Below, piece after piece: positions 47,314-58,581 of a stretch of DNA of 64,000 nucleotides (its first letter is position 1; each line of letters opens with the position of its first letter). The position numbers were made by a program, and so were the translations under genes. The stretch spans positions 1,612,001 through 1,676,000 of the forward strand of contig NW_004457723.1 in NCBI RefSeq assembly GCF_000203815.1, given 5' to 3'. The stretch is from Cavenderia fasciculata. Taxonomy: Eukaryota; Evosea; Eumycetozoa; Acytosteliales; Cavenderiaceae. A model generated the notes under the pieces. That model did no database searches and was not told the origin of the DNA. It was given only the letters and a program-made list of their open reading frames with translations.

Positions 47314-48401
47314 ATGAGTACTGGTAGTAAAAAGTCAAACTCAACAGTTATACATTACAAGAAAAACAATATATTCTACAAGATGATGGGATCTGGATTC
47401 CTCTTCTTTGAGATGACTGGACAGTCGGTCGTATCATTCTACGATCACATCCTATCATTCCCAGAGATGTTTAATAGAAGTCTAAGAAGAAAGAATGGTT
47501 TCTTTTTCAAGATTAATCAGTCTTATTTGAAATGGAGAAATCCAAACAAATCGAATATTACCATTAAGGCTGCTACCTCTACCTCTACCACCAATACTCA
47601 AGACGATTCAACTACATCATCATCATCATTTGACTCAAACAACATATATACTACTACTACACCAACTCCATTAGATACTGCCTTTATCAATACTACTGAC
47701 ACTACACCAACTATAATCTCTGCAACATCAACTCCATCATCTTCATCTCCATCTCCATCACAATCATCATCATCATCATCAAAAGAACAACATTTAGAAA
47801 ATGAATTAGCAAGATTGAGAGCAGAGTTTTCAAAGATTATGGCTGCCAAGTCAACCAACTCAACCAATACTACTACTACTACTATATCATCTACACCAAT
47901 GCCACCACCACCTCCACCACCCCTTCCACCAGTGTTCAAGGCAACAGCACTAAACATTAAGAAAAAGAATATCAATGGAGTTGCACCAGATGTCAATGTC
48001 AATGCCACACCCACAAAGTCAATGTCTATCGGTGACATTCTTCGTAGTGGCAACGGCAAGGTACAACTTAAAAAGTCAGATGTAGTCAGATCACCAGGTG
48101 GTACTCCAATTAGAGATGTCACCAATAAACCATCTGTCGTTTCAACTCAAGATTTTATTGCTATGGCTTTGAAAAAGAAGTTCCAAGTATGTCTCACACA
48201 ACAAATCAATATATATATATATAATGAAGATATTAATCTATTTATTTTTCCTCCATATAGAATGTACATGTAAATGATTCACCAGAAGTCAAAAAGAAAA
48301 AGACTGGAGTGAAGAAAACTTCAAATGATTCATTCTTTTCTGATTCTGATGATGATGAATTTGTAGACAACAAAGAAAACAAATTTATTACATCCTATTA
48401 A
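47314..48401 (+). CDS. Mitochondrial fission regulator (MTFR1/MTFR1L family) homologue, 337 aa
   Basis: Exons 47314-48186 and 48261-48401. The Met at 47314 (after GGAGAGG) is preferred to the upstream Met at 47182, which would add a hydrophobic leader read from T-rich sequence; the longer form cannot be excluded. The middle is Ser/Thr/Pro-rich with a short coiled coil ('LENELARLRAEFSKIM') and poly-Pro. The C-terminal signature is clear: 'MSIGDILRSGNGKVQLKK', 'SPGGTPI' and 'DFIAMALKKKFQ', matching the conserved end of MTFR proteins. These are associated with mitochondria and influence fission and respiration. The last exon is acidic and Lys-rich and ends 'KENKFITSY'. Confidence 0.8.
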
Positions 48402-48519
48402 TTAATTAATTAATCAATCCAATCCAATCCAATCCAATCAATCAAAACAACCACTCTTTAATAATAATAATAATAATAAGAAGTAATAATTAATTTTACA
48501 TGTAACTTACAACAACAAC

Positions 48520-48607
<88 letters not shown>

Positions 48608-48960
48608 CCAAGCATAATAATAATAATAATAATAATAATAACCCAATTATTTTAATTTTAATTAATTTATTTAATTGAAGTTCTACACTCTACTCTACAC
48701 TCTACAACTACTAGTATCTATCTATACCCAAACACAAATCAACCTATCTTCATTATTTATACTTGGGATGATTAGACCCCATTCTAAAATAAATAATTAT
48801 TTAATATAATAATATTTGATTTGTTTGATCTTTTTTTTTAAAAAATAGATACAATACAATGACCAATTTCTTTGTTAGTTCTTTTTTTTATTTCAAGAAT
48901 GAAACTAAACGATGAATAACAAAAGAATAATTTGACGACAACATATACATTCATACATAC
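48402..48960. other. Spacer with microsatellites
   Basis: Holds AATCC repeats (~48416-48440), TAA repeats (~48461-48478), an 86-bp CAAT/AATC tract and further TAA repeats (~48616-48642), then AT-rich sequence before the F-box gene. No gene is seen. Confidence 0.7.
48522..48607. repeat. (CAAT)n microsatellite, about 21 units
   Basis: Uninterrupted tetranucleotide tract, likely polymorphic in length. Confidence 0.95.
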
Positions 48961-50724
48961 ATGGAAGATTTATTTGGTAAATTACCAAATACTATTATAT
49001 ATCAATGTTTACATTATATTAAAGAGGATGTTGATCTTATTAGTTTATTGTTTACTTGTAAAAAGTTATGGAGTTTGGTTGTTTCAAAAACAGATGGATG
49101 GCCTTTTCAATTCAAACAATACAACCCGATAGCTTTGCCAATCGTCTATGTCTCTCAACTCAACCACCATGTCAACAAGGAGGATTATTATTATGTCGGC
49201 AGGACAGAAGGAGGTTACAAAGACTCTTGTACAAATTTGAAACTACGATCATTCCAACAATACCAAAACGATGTCTTTTCGGTGACTCAACACATTGTAC
49301 TTCATATGGTTAATCCCCTCCACCACGAGAAGAAGAAAAGAATACCAAGCGATACTATTCTATTTGTTGTAGATGAAGATGGTGATGAGTTTCAACAATA
49401 CATTCCAAACTTGCCAACAGAGATTAAACATGTCAAAGCAATCAATCATTGCACTAAAGATTTGGATTGGTCATCTTTGTATTGGTTAGAGTCACTCCAC
49501 CTGGTTGGAATGTTTGACATAAAGACGGTACTACCAGGACATATCAAGAAACTAGTGACAGCCTGTCTACCACAAGAGTTGGTTGAGCTGCCCGACTCGT
49601 TGGTTGACTTGGTTGTTTCAGATCCCTTGGGGTTGTTAAACACAGTACAAATCACACGGCTCCCAACCACCCTACTCCGACTCTCCATAAATGTCAACCA
49701 GTTGGCTGCTGGCACTACTTGTTCTCTTAAAGCATTGACGGTGCTCGAGCAATTGACCATTGAAAACGTGCCCGATCTAGTGCTCGAGTTTCCAAACCAA
49801 CTGTTGGATCTAACACTATCGACCGATGGCCTTGACCACGTGATCAACCTACCACCCAACCTCCAGTCATTGACCATACCCACCCCATCCATTGTACCTG
49901 TCCTACCAACCAAACTATTCAAACTGTGCTTTAACAAGTGTCAAAATAATATTCTTGCAATAGGGTATATTCCAGAATCAGTGCAGCATCTAACATTGAT
50001 TTTCAATGCACTCGGTATTGATGAAATGGATGATGGGATCATTCCATCGAGTAACCTCAAAGAATTGACAATTGCAAACTATAAACATGTCATCATCGCC
50101 AATAATGGTTTATCATCATCGTCATCGTTCCCATCACTCTTACGGTTAGATGCACCTGTACACTGTGTCGGTCGAAAAGGTCTTCCACCTAAACTAGAAC
50201 AACTCTACTTGCATTTGAATGATCAGAATCCCAATCCATTACAGTTTACATATCAGTCATCAACACTACAACACATTTCATTTTCCAATTACCCATCATC
50301 TTGGCCTCTTTTCGGGTCGACTACTCCACCTCCAGACTCTCTCACATCACTCGAATTTCAAACAACCAATGCATATGTACTACTTGATGTTTCATGTCTA
50401 TTTTCAACAAAAACAATTCCACCTTTGCTTTCAACCATTACATTTACTAAACAAACACCCAAAAATACTCTTGTACGAGATACTAGTTCTGGGTTTACTA
50501 TAGTGTTGGATGACACACTCATTCAATCTAAAGTTGAAACAATCAATGCCATTACTTTGCAATTTAAAATCAAAAGATTGGATAACCACCAAGTATTGGT
50601 GATTGAAACGTCTAGGTTGTATGGTGGAATTATTGATTTTAAAGATCGATCAAAAGTCTACCATATTCATTGTCATGATGATTCTGAAATACCAAATCTA
50701 AGAGAAATTAAAACTACCTCTTGA
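48961..50724 (+). CDS. F-box / FNIP-LRR-like protein, 587 aa
   Basis: Single exon. The N-terminus resembles an F-box ('LPNTIIYQCLHYIKEDVDLI' followed by 'LLFTCKKLW'). From residue ~160 on there are irregular leucine-rich units of the dictyostelid FNIP type, e.g. 'LPTTLLRLSINVNQLA', 'FPNQLLDLTLSTDGL' and 'LPPNLQSLTIPTPSI'. Such proteins are abundant in dictyostelids and are presumed to recruit substrates to SCF-type ubiquitin ligases; the substrate is unknown. The start at 48961 follows repeated ATACAT and is the first Met in frame. No membrane segment or catalytic motif is visible. Confidence 0.82.
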   Translation: MEDLFGKLPNTIIYQCLHYIKEDVDLISLLFTCKKLWSLVVSKTDGWPFQFKQYNPIALPIVYVSQLNHHVNKEDYYYVGRTEGGYKDSCTNLKLRSFQQYQNDVFSVTQHIVLHMVNPLHHEKKKRIPSDTILFVVDEDGDEFQQYIPNLPTEIKHVKAINHCTKDLDWSSLYWLESLHLVGMFDIKTVLPGHIKKLVTACLPQELVELPDSLVDLVVSDPLGLLNTVQITRLPTTLLRLSINVNQLAAGTTCSLKALTVLEQLTIENVPDLVLEFPNQLLDLTLSTDGLDHVINLPPNLQSLTIPTPSIVPVLPTKLFKLCFNKCQNNILAIGYIPESVQHLTLIFNALGIDEMDDGIIPSSNLKELTIANYKHVIIANNGLSSSSSFPSLLRLDAPVHCVGRKGLPPKLEQLYLHLNDQNPNPLQFTYQSSTLQHISFSNYPSSWPLFGSTTPPPDSLTSLEFQTTNAYVLLDVSCLFSTKTIPPLLSTITFTKQTPKNTLVRDTSSGFTIVLDDTLIQSKVETINAITLQFKIKRLDNHQVLVIETSRLYGGIIDFKDRSKVYHIHCHDDSEIPNLREIKTTS

Positions 50725-50928
50725 AATAAATAAATCCTAAAAAAAACATATATTATATATTTTAAATATATATTATAATATAGAATATATAATAAAATAT
50801 TGATAGAGTCCAGTTCAAATATTATTAATTATTAATAATTATTATTGATTATTATTTTTTGGATTTTAAAAAATAATTTATTATTAGTATCGTCAGACCC
50901 AAATATATATAATATAGGACTGATATAT

Positions 50929-52067
50929 TTAAAGAACAAAAGTCTTTCTGTCAACATCCATATCAGCTTTGTGAAGATGTATATATTCACCACCGGTGGC
51001 ATCAAAAGTACCCTTTTGAAGATACATTAATTTGAGAGTAAAACGAGGACCGAGTTCTTGAAGATACGCCTTTTCATTGGAGGCAAACTCGTAACGATGG
51101 TGACGGAAAAAGATGAAATCACGTTGATTGTGCAAGGTAACGACACGTCTACCCTTGAAATTGGGGTCTTGTGGGAACATGGATGCAAACATACGTCCTA
51201 CCGTTAGACCCAAACGAGTTGTAAAGTTGTTAATGATAAGTTCTGGTTTGTGTGATGTCATCTTTCCACAGTTTTCAATTTTATCTGGCATTGTAATATT
51301 GGTAACTCTAAATTGTACTGTTGGTCCATATGGTAAATGTACCATCATCATTGTATCTATATAAAAAAAAGAGAAAGAGAAATAAAAAGTCAATAACCAA
51401 CCATTTTGACAATACTCTATTCTACTATCTATTTTCTACTCTATCTATTTTCTATACATACGAACAACTCCATTATCTTCATTTACAACTAAAAGATCGG
51501 TATAATCTCTATTGGCACAAAACTTGACAATATCTTTGAGTTTGAAATCTTTACGTGGAAAGTATTCACAATTGGGAAGAATCTCTTCGATCATTTTGAC
51601 AAATGGTGTAATGTGACGTCCTTGTGGTCTTGTATTGGTGGTAATGCATACCTTTGGTTCTTTTCCATCAAAGTATGATGCAAATTCATCTAAATTTACA
51701 TCTTCTGATACCTAAATAGTAAATCAAATTAAACATTAATACTCTATATTCTAAAACATAACTATCTATTTCTATTATTAATTTGATTTGTTCATACTTC
51801 TTCATCTTCATCTTGTACAATAGTTTCATCACCCTTTCTTAAACGTTCGATAGTTCTTGGTAACAATTTAGCGGGAGCTTGGTCACCAAGCTTCTTTGCC
51901 TCTTTAAGTCTATCTCTTCTTCTCTCTGACTTTTCCTTGTTGGTTTGTTGTCTTAATTTGTTCCACAAGATAACTCTACGAGCCTTATTCTTTATTTCAT
52001 TGGGTGTGAATTTGATATCGACCTTGCCGTCAATCTCTTCATCCTTTTTAGATTTCATTGGTTTCAT
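50929..52067 (-). CDS. rpf1: Ribosome production factor 1 (RPF1, Brix domain), 315 aa
   Basis: Minus-strand exons 52067-51798, 51711-51462 and 51356-50929. The N-terminus is basic and coiled ('KNKARRVILWNKLRQQTNKE', 'LPRTIERLRKGDETIVQ'). The Brix domain follows: 'KVCITTNTRPQGRHITPFVK', 'DYTDLLVVNED', 'LPYGPTVQFRV', 'HKPELIINNFTTRLGLTVGR' and 'RRVVTLHNQRDFIFFRHHRY', then a terminal 'ELGPRFTLKLMYLQKGTFD'. RPF1 is a nucleolar factor needed for maturation of the large ribosomal subunit (27S pre-rRNA processing, ITS2). Length fits the family. Divergent from DCAF13, which also serves ribosome assembly. Confidence 0.95.
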
Positions 52068-52502
52068 CTTTCTCTATATATGTGCGTGTGTTTTAAAACA
52101 ATCTTTTGTGAATTGTTCTAATATATGTGAATATGTAAATATATACTGTATGTACAAAGGGTATAAATGAAAGGGATAACAATAATAAAGTTGAAATTAT
52201 TACAAAAATTTTACTCGATCGCAGGTGGAGGTGTGAGCCGACTCGTTCGTTTGTTGCTCACTTGTAATTTTCGATTTTATTTGATAAATTTTCAAAAGTT
52301 AGCTCTTAAAAAAAAGAATAGAAAGAAAGAAAGAGAGAGATAAGATAGATTAATCTTCGAATCATATAACAAACACCATTGTACATAATTATTACACACC
52401 CCTATATACCCTATTTATAAATATATTTCGATATCTCTATTAGAACTCATTTCAAACAAACTAGATCACACTCATTCACACATACATATAAAATAGACGA
52501 AA
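52068..52502. promoter_or_regulatory. Divergent promoter region of RPF1 and DCAF13
   Basis: A 435-bp spacer between two opposite start codons of ribosome-biogenesis genes. A GC-richer central patch (about 52216-52262, with CGATCGCAGGTGGAGG) is flanked by AT-rich sequence. The co-orientation suggests shared control; no known motif is assigned. Confidence 0.5.
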
Positions 52503-54013
52503 ATGGTAAAAGACAAGAAGACAAGAGATTAGAATTAGAATTAGAATCAAGTTACTAATATATACTGTTATTTCTAAATATATATATTTGTAGAAAGTAA
52601 AAGTATTATCAAGATCAGAAGAAAAGGATACTAAAGAGACAAGTACAGATATTGTAAAGTCACACAAGAATTTAGATCCAAATCTACATCCATTAGAGAG
52701 ACCAAGAGAATATATGAGAGCACTCAACTCTGTAAAGATAGATAAATTGTTTGCAAAGCCATTTGTTGCTAGTTTGACTGGTCATCATGATGGTATCTTT
52801 ACAATGAGAAGACATCATAATACTATCAATTGTTTTGCTTCTGGTGCATGTGATGGTGAAGTAAAGATTTGGAATTTAACTACATTGTATGTAACTTTAA
52901 AATATGAATAGATATATATATATATATATTATGTATATTAATATTTGTTTGTTTGATTATATTTTATTTAGATCTGAAAGATCAACTATAAAAGCACATG
53001 AAGGATATGTTAGAGGATTATCATTTAGTTGGGAAGAGAATAAATTATTTACATGTGGTGAAGATCAGACTGTAAAGATTTGGAAATTGGATCCAATCGA
53101 TCATCAGTGTGATGGAGAGGTGGTATCCGTGTTTAGAGGCAAACATTCATTTACATCGGTCGATTGTCAACGTTACACTAATACATTTGCGACAAGTGGT
53201 ATTAATGTGGAGATTTGGGATGCCAACAGAGCATCGCCTATGCAGACATTGTCGTGGGGTCATGCTAGTGTGTCGCGTGTGCGTTTCAACCCAATCGAGA
53301 CACACGTGTTGGCATCTTGCACATCGGACCGCGAGGTCATCCTCTACGACACACGTCAACAATCACCTGCACAAAAACTGATTACACAGATGCGTAGCAA
53401 CTCGATTGCCTGGAACCCACAAATATCGCATATGTTGGCACTGGCCAACGAAGATGAAAACGCATACCAATACGACATTAGAAAGTTAAACAAGGCCATG
53501 TCAGTGCATCGTGACCATGTTGGAGCTGTGCTCGATGTAGACTATGCGCCAACAGGTCGTGAGATTGTCACTGGCTCCTACGACAAGACCATTCGTATTT
53601 TCACCAACGAACAATACAACAGTCGTGAAGTATACTTTACCAATCGTATGCAACGTATCTTTTCAGTGTTGTATACTGGTGATGCCAACTTTGTCTTGTC
53701 GGGTTCCGACGACATGAACATCCGTGTGTGGAAGGCCAACGCCACCGCCATGCTCGGTCCACTCTCTAGCAAACAGTTTAGCGACAAAAACTACAAAGAA
53801 AAGTTGCAAGAAAAGTTTAGTGAAATCCCTCAACTCAAGACCATCAAAGATCATCGTCGTGTCCCCAAAGCCATCTACAAGAAACGTTATGTCAAAAATG
53901 TCGTCCATGTTTCCAAAGAACGTCGTGAAGAGAAACAACGTAAATTCTCAAAACAAAATCTTGGTCCTAAAAAGAAACTTCTCTCTCAACATACTATTAC
54001 TGTTGAAAAATAA
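52503..54013 (+). CDS. dcaf13: DCAF13/Sof1 WD-repeat protein (SSU processome), 445 aa
   Basis: The first coding exon is only the ATG (52503-52505). It is followed directly by an intron (GTAAAAG...TTGTAG) and exons 52594-52886 and 52972-54013. The joined start 'MKVKVLSR' equals the conserved start of DCAF13/Sof1, and 445 residues is the family length. Motifs: 'YMRALNSVKIDKLFAKPFVA', WD repeats with 'GACDGEVKIWNL', 'CGEDQTVKIWKL', 'GSYDKTIRIF' and 'SGSDDMNIRVWKA', then the Sof1-specific C-terminus 'IKDHRRVPKAIYKKRYVKN'. Sof1 belongs to the U3 snoRNP/SSU processome and is required for 18S rRNA maturation. In animals it is also a CUL4 adaptor. Confidence 0.95.
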
Positions 54014-54631
54014 CAATCATAATAATAATAATAATAATAATATATTAATAATAATATTAATAATAATTATAATATTTTTTTTCCCTAATTTATCCATGGA
54101 TAGAGAGATGATATATCTCTATTATTGATTTATATCAACCATCCCTCCTACTACTTGCCACTTTATTTTATGAACTCTTGATCACCCTCCTGGGGGATTG
54201 ATTAAAGTCGCGTCACTTCATGGTGTCATGCCTTTCAATTGGATTAATGAAACTTGCCCTCACCTTACCTTCAACAACAAAAAACTTGTAAATCTCTTGA
54301 TTAGGTTAGGGAGGGGCTCTGTTGACTTTTTTTGTTGTTGTTATTTATCCAAAAGGTATCTGTTAGAGGTGGATTGTCTCCCCCAAGTTGCCTTTTTGGG
54401 ACTGTGTTCAAATTTTTGATGATACCACGTACAGCAATCACCCACTTTTGTAATGCATTTTGCAACCTACAAAATATTTCAAAGTAGCTAACTTGTTAAC
54501 AGTTATTCTGTCAGTTTATAGTTGTTAACCCAATCAATATTAATAAGATCATTAGAAAGAAAGATACTATCTGCAACGAGAGATCAAGAGATTTCAATCA
54601 TCATACAACCCAAACAAGAAAGAAGAGAAGA
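54014..54631. other. Intergenic spacer before the J-domain gene
   Basis: TAA repeats (54019-54042) and AT-rich sequence, then a GC-richer patch (54180-54420) containing an unsupported 73-codon frame. AT-rich leader precedes the start at 54632. Confidence 0.5.
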
Positions 54632-55900
54632 ATGAATACAAATCAAGAAGAGAATGGTCATCATCATCATGGACATAGCAATGAAATGAATAGCAATGAA
54701 CAAGGACAAGAAGAAGATGTCATTGTAGTAGAACCTATTAAACCATTCTATATGTATTTGGGAGTAGATACAAATGCTACATTTCAAGATATCAAAGATG
54801 CATACAAACAGCAATGTCTGATACATCATCCTGATCGACAAGGTGGAAATGCTGATCAATTTATCAAGGTAGCTAGAGCATATGAAGTATTGTCTGATCC
54901 TGCAAAGAGAAAGTTGTACGACATGAATATTGACGAACAAAACATCGATTTGTTGGTACAATTCAATTTCATTCATGACTTTGTCGATTCTTGTATTCCA
55001 ATCTTTGCATATGCCATCGCTGATCGTCTCTATCAATTCAAACCTCTTCTTTTGGCAAGTTCTGCAAGTATAAATTGGGAGAATATTAAAAATGTATGTT
55101 GTATAAATAATATATTTATAAATATTATCCAAACCATTAATATTTATATATGGATCATATTGTAGAGAGATAGAAATCCAATGGGATTTATTTATATGAT
55201 AGCATATCCATTGACAAATTTGGTGGTTGATAGAATATTATCTAGCGTGATGGAGAGATATAAAAGTAGACTATCGGAATCACAGATCAATAAACTATCG
55301 ATTTTGATTGATATTGTGTCGACTACACTGGCTATCCCATTCGAAGTGGGAGCATTGTACGCATGTATTAGAGGGTTCCCAACATCATCAATTCGAAACT
55401 ACTTTGCACTTGGACAGATTGATACGCGACCACTATGGAAAAGAATAGTGTTAAACAACTATGTCACCCAACTATTCTCAGTACGTGGATTAAAGTGTGT
55501 TGCAGGTGTCATCCTCTTTAAATTGGCATACAACTACACCAACTATTTCATCGCATCGATTTCAGAGTACTGTGGACATCGAGCCATCGCCACTCAAGAA
55601 GAATACAAAGAGCAGATGCAACAAAAGCTCCGCACACCTGTATCGTGGGTTGAAACTGCCAAGATTGTCCTTGCCAAGTACAAACCAAGTCTATGGCAGG
55701 GAGCTTCTCTCGCAACACTTGCCCTATCCTATTTCATTCCCTCACTACTCTTTCCAGCTCACCGTCTCATCTATAGAGTATCATTCCCATTTACAAAGTA
55801 TTGGGAGCCACGCCCACTCTTGCGTTATGCTTTCCTCGACTCATTTGCCACCCTTTCAATGGATGCACTTACTCGTCTCTATATGTCAATAAAGAAATAA
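54632..55900 (+). CDS. J-domain (DnaJ-like) membrane protein, 398 aa
   Basis: Exons 54632-55093 and 55166-55900. After a polar His/Glu-rich N-terminus (~35 aa) comes a complete J domain: 'FYMYLGVDTNATFQDIKDAY', the HPD motif in 'CLIHHPDRQGGNADQFI' and 'AYEVLSDPAKRKLYD'. The C-terminal ~270 residues contain several hydrophobic helices ('GFIYMIAYPLTNLVVDRIL', 'ASLATLALSYFIPSLLF'), so the protein is probably membrane-bound with the J domain exposed to recruit Hsp70. The organelle is not clear from the sequence. The second exon starts immediately after TTGTAG and keeps the frame. Confidence 0.85.
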
Positions 55901-56860
55901 ATGGATGCTAGAGTTGGTGGTACTAAACAAACCACGACCAACACATACCCAAGTATGATTACAATCAGACATCCTATCCACAAGTGTGGCAGGCAACATC
56001 AATCATGTTATCTGAGCTTTGCTGTTTAAAGTATAAATCATTTCAAAGAGATCCATCTTCATCATCTGTCTCAAGATCCCGCAGATTTCAGAAATTTCAG
56101 AATCTTGATGAAATTTATTGAATCTTGGCACTCGCCTTCATCTGTCCCAGTCAGTACTAATTAATTAAATCAAAAACTGTAATTGATTAGTCAACCGATT
56201 TATTATTATCATCATTATTCATCTCTTCTACAAATCTATCTTTTTGTCTCTCCTCTCTCTCTCTCTCTAACTTTTCAATATATTCCATCTCAACAACAAA
56301 AACTATCAAGGTAATTATTTATGATTATTTATTTTTAAAGGTTGATTCCTTTGATTATTATTTTTATAGTCCAAAAACATAGCTACTATAGTAGTAGTAG
56401 TTAGTAGTAGTATATATTAAGATATATTCAAAAACAGATACAAAGGGAAAGGGGGAGAACTTCTTTTGTTTGAAAAAATGGTGATTTGTCTTTTTAAAAA
56501 CAAAATCGGTCCTTCTCTCATCACACTTCACACAACACGAACTTTAGGCAGCTATTTATTTATTTATTCTTTTATCTTTTCAAAGATAACATTTGTTTCT
56601 TTCAATAGCAATGAACCATCACAATCATGAACATATATTGATTATTGCCGGTTTACCGCTATAGCGGTCATAGGACATCCTTTCACCAACCGATATATCT
56701 GTCCAACCAATCAATCAATCAATCAATCCACCAAACTAACTGTTTCTTCTCCCCTCCTACTCTCTTTAAATGCAATAGATTGTAAAAGTTGATAGGTTTG
56801 AAACAAGTATATATTGCCACATCGGACGAGTAACAACAAATAAGTACAATAAAGAATATT
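55901..56860. other. Long spacer before the JmjC-like gene
   Basis: About 960 bp without a gene. It contains a CT run (~56253-56268), a TAG repeat (~56390-56412), a perfect 14-bp palindrome at 56655-56668 and CAAT repeats at 56709-56727, then a leader before the ATG at 56861. Probably promoter and 5' leader. Confidence 0.5.
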
Positions 56861-58506
56861 ATGTTTCAAAGTTTGGGTTCTCAACATCAACAACAACAAC
56901 AACAAGATCATCAACCGATACAATACCAACAACAACAACATGAATACCAACAACAACCACAAAAATTACCATTTTCTAACAACCCTCATGCTAGTTCTGT
57001 CACGTCCAATATATTAAAATCGGCCAATAAGGTCAATAATATCGTCTATGCGCCAAAGATTGACTATTCGCAACTCACCGAACAACTTGTTTACGAACAG
57101 GTCATCAAAGGTGGCAGACCACTAATCATTGCCAACGTCACTAAAAATTGGGATATGCCGTTTGACCTACGTTGGATCACTGAACGTTACAGTAATATTG
57201 AAGTCACGGTTCGAGTCAACAATGGTCCAGAGAAACATTGGAATCTTGGTCAATACATCATGTATGACAAAACAAAGAGTAATCCACACTCTAATTATAA
57301 TAATTTAACAACTACAATTAATGATATTAATAATAATAATAATAATACAATTAATGGTAATGTTGAAAATGGTGTAATGAATAGTCATCATTTAAATAAT
57401 TCACAACAACAACAACAACAATCAAGATCATCACCACTAAAATCATCGAATGGTAATTTACCACAAATAATGATTCCAGTATCTACCAATGTAGTCAATT
57501 ATAAAAAGGATGTACCATGTCCACCCGAGTGGAAAGGCTATATTATGGAGGAAGGTAGATTGTATCCGTTCCTAAGGGAACGTGGACCTGGTGACTTAGT
57601 GTCTGAACTACCACCAAACAAAATGCCAAACACTACCAACCTCAACATTGACTATCATGACTATTTCTCACCTGGTCGTAGAGAGGTTAGTGGATCAATT
57701 GGCTACAACCTAATGGTAGAATCTGAAGACAATGCATCCTCTTTTTGGTTTTGTACGACCACTCCAAATCATCAAGAAATTACAAAACATTGGCATGATA
57801 AATCAAGTATTTCTTTATTTGATAATGAATCAAAACAAAAGACTCTTCCTTTTGAAGGTAAATATTTATTATTATTATATTATAAATAATTATTTATTAA
57901 TTCTTTTCTTTTCTTTATTTCTTTTTATATTTCTTTTTAGAATTATTAAATTCACAATATGAAATGCATATATTTGAACAAAATGTTGGAGATTTGGTTA
58001 TATTGCCAAGTTGTGCAGTTTATCAATACCTGAATGTTGGAGGGAACACGGTAAAGGTTGCTTGGAATAGAGTGACAATCGATTCGTTGTACAATGGTGT
58101 CAAGTATATTCTGCCAATCTATCGAAGTATCAAACGTCGTGATATATTCAGTCTCAAGCATCTCTCCTACAACAGTTTCAAAAAGAGAATCAGATCGATC
58201 GAACAATTCTCAAACAATGGAGGTGATCTCGGCGAGTTGGTGCACATGACCGATGAAATTGTGACACTACACAAGATTGTATCAGAGATTGATTGGAATG
58301 AAACTATCGATCTTTCAATCATGTCAAATGAACGAAAGTGCAATGATATTGTCTCTACCGTCGTCTCTTCATCTTTTACCGGTGAAACCGAAGGTATGCA
58401 TCGACGAACTTGTTTTGGATGTAATGCATACATATTCAATCATTTCTATAGTTGTACTGAATGTTATGCCAATCATTATTCAAATGGTAGTAATAATATT
58501 AATAAC

Positions 58507-58581
<75 letters not shown>

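Noticed and set aside
48522-48607. CRISPR-like regular array
   Set aside because: A pure tetranucleotide microsatellite without spacers, in a eukaryotic genome.
54198-54419. 73-codon plus-strand frame before the J-domain gene
   Set aside because: No relatives or splice context recognised; treated as spacer.
54584-55132. 182-codon minus-strand open frame
   Set aside because: It lies antisense over exon 1 of the J-domain gene, whose HPD motif and splice phases are convincing; the antisense protein has no recognisable features.
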